Below are positions 42,462-43,949 of a stretch of 43,949 nt of DNA, in pieces (within the stretch, counting starts at the first letter, position 1; each line of letters opens with the position of its first letter). Below the pieces are notes generated by a model. The model searched no databases, was not told where the DNA came from, and was given only the letters and a program-made list of their open reading frames with translations. The stretch covers positions 253,573 to 297,521 of the forward strand of contig BFEA01000209.1 in the NCBI GenBank assembly GCA_003427395.1. The letters are read 5' to 3'. Origin of the DNA: Chara braunii. Lineage: Eukaryota; Streptophyta; Charophyceae; Charales; Characeae. The translations under genes were made by a program, and so were the position numbers.

Positions 42462-43949
42462 CTTTCTTTGGGCGTTGGCTTAGAGATAGACTTAGGCTTA
42501 GCTATTAGGAGAGACTCTAAGAGAGATTGTGGTATGGGGATTATTCTCCAGGGGCTTATGGTTTTAGCCTGGGGCGTTGACCTGTCTTGTGTTACAGGTC
42601 CTTTTGATCGTTGACTCAGGATTTGGACTAGTTTCAGCTTGATCCTACGAGAATCATTTTCTGTTATCACTAATAACAGGTCGGTTGGTTGATTGCCGAC
42701 TTGTCGGCTCACAACACAACTTTGCTTATACCTGCACAACTTGATGCCTTGACCCTGGGATTTAATATGTTTTCCTTGAAGGTTTTAATCAAATTTCTTT
42801 TAATGACCATTATAAAGAACTTATGAGATTTTATGAAAAGTTTGACTATGGTTGGGGCTTGAGTGAGTGAGACATGGTGTGAGTTACAGGGAACAGTAAA
42901 GTTGACCACATTGGTGTATGGCAATGTGACTGTCGTATGTGTCTATGTTTTTACGCAGGTGAGTGTTTGTGGAGTCTGTGTATAAGCTTTACCTTAGAGA
43001 CAGTGAGAATGACAATCATGTGTCGCACGATCTGCATACCTGATGGGTCTATGTTTCCCCTTCTTTTGTTGTTATCTCGATATCTGATATGATATATAAG
43101 TGGTGGGATGTTTATTTATTTATTGGATGATTTTGCTTGTTAATTTTTATAGTTGGACGTTGTAGTCCGTGGCAGCCGTCAAAGTCAAACCCCTTGACTT
43201 TTGCCCAGGCCTGGAGTGGGACTCATCTCCGGGGCAGTAAGAAACGACTGCCACCACAGGTATGGACCTGTGTACCACCCGCTCTGCACAGAGTGCAGAA
43301 GAGGGTATGTGGTCTTCAACCGCGTTTGGCAGTTGTCCAGCGTCGAGAGATTAATTCTGAAGGCGCGTGTTAGCCGACACTTGAGTGTCGAATGCGAACC
43401 TCGAGATTAACGAGGACCGCATGAGTATGGGTACTACATGGTATGCCATCCTCGCGACTGCTTGCGTACGTTTGCATTGCTAGTCGATATGAGTAGACCC
43501 TGCGTTCGCTCCGTTTTGTACTAAGTCTCGCGCGCGACGCCTTTCCGATTTCCGCATCGGAAGGTTATGAGACGGCTACCGAGGGGTTAGGAGCGTTGTC
43601 GCGTTGTTTGTATTATGTCGTTTCGTATGTGTATGTGTGCGTGTTTTATTTTTGTGTTTGTTGAAGTGGTGTGCACGTGGTGTGTGGAATGCTTCCTAGT
43701 CGATCGACGACGGGCCGCGCTTGGGACCTCAGCCCCCCAAGATGTCGGTTCGCTGCGGGTCCGATAGAGGCGTATTATCGCGCGTACCCCCTATGCTACA
43801 GCGAACGAGAAACGCCCTCGGCTGGTCCACCTCTGCGATTGCAACTGATTANCTTTCGTACTGTGGACTGGTAGCTCGGCGGGGATACGCCCACCGAAGG
43901 GAGGTGACAACTCCCGTAAGGTGGAGGTAAGTCGTGCCTCGCGTACGCC
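42462..43949 (+). repeat. LTR-like repeat, copy D, inverted and cut by the window end
   Basis: Read as reverse complement it follows copy A from about 13795 back to the repeat start region: the CTGTAACACAAG block, the TTATCA...TGATAACAG element, the CA-rich part, ACATCTTGGGGGGC and the GGTGGGCGTATCCCCGCC block near the window end. Its inner end breaks off at about 42462. It includes one undetermined base at 43852. Confidence 0.7.

Overview
The window looks like nuclear DNA of a large, repeat-rich eukaryotic genome. I see long non-coding stretches, no intact host gene, and coding sequence only as decayed transposable elements. The protein families (a Ty3/gypsy polyprotein with an extra open frame after integrase, and a GIY-YIG/reverse-transcriptase element with a zinc-knuckle first ORF) look to me like families abundant in the charophyte alga Chara braunii. 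This assignment is recognition from memory; no database search was possible.

Layout: (1) 1-1929 has no recognisable gene, only a microsatellite and one weak hydrophobic exon-like frame. (2) About 1930-9135 (+) is a decayed Penelope-like retroelement. It has ORF1 (CCHC knuckle, coiled coil, polyproline), an inserted hAT-type MITE with perfect 8-bp target duplications (3981-4763), ORF2 with an N-terminal GIY-YIG-like nuclease followed by reverse transcriptase, 3' direct repeats and a degenerate hammerhead-like motif. (3) 9136-11591 is A/T-rich with no gene seen. (4) 11592-14103 is a copy (A) of a large LTR-like repeat, broken by a 355-N gap. (5) 14104-16152 is uncharacterised apart from a tRNA-like sequence. 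(6) 16153-25616 (-) is the internal region of a Ty3/gypsy element in the order gag, protease, RT/RNase H, integrase, then a third ORF that itself looks gag-like. All frames carry stops and frameshifts. (7) 25990-26007 is a primer-binding site matching the 3' end of tRNA-Asp, directly beside copy B of the repeat (from 26010). (8) Copies B (26010 to about 32788) and C (about 32789-42400) are long related blocks. Each holds tandem 120-bp repeats and an array of hairpins with one conserved loop and changing stems. C is interrupted at about 37138-40278 by other repeats with perfect palindromes. (9) Copy D (about 42462-43949) is the same repeat in inverted orientation and runs off the window.

How the parts fit: the gypsy genes form one unit read leftwards, with copy B as its 5' LTR and copy A as the matching start of its 3' LTR. 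The Penelope-like genes form a second unit read rightwards. Neither is intact. The points most worth a second look are the permuted (N-terminal nuclease) Penelope-like element with a separate zinc-knuckle ORF and a ribozyme-like tail, the hairpin array with covarying stems inside the LTR-like repeat, and the post-integrase gag-like ORF.
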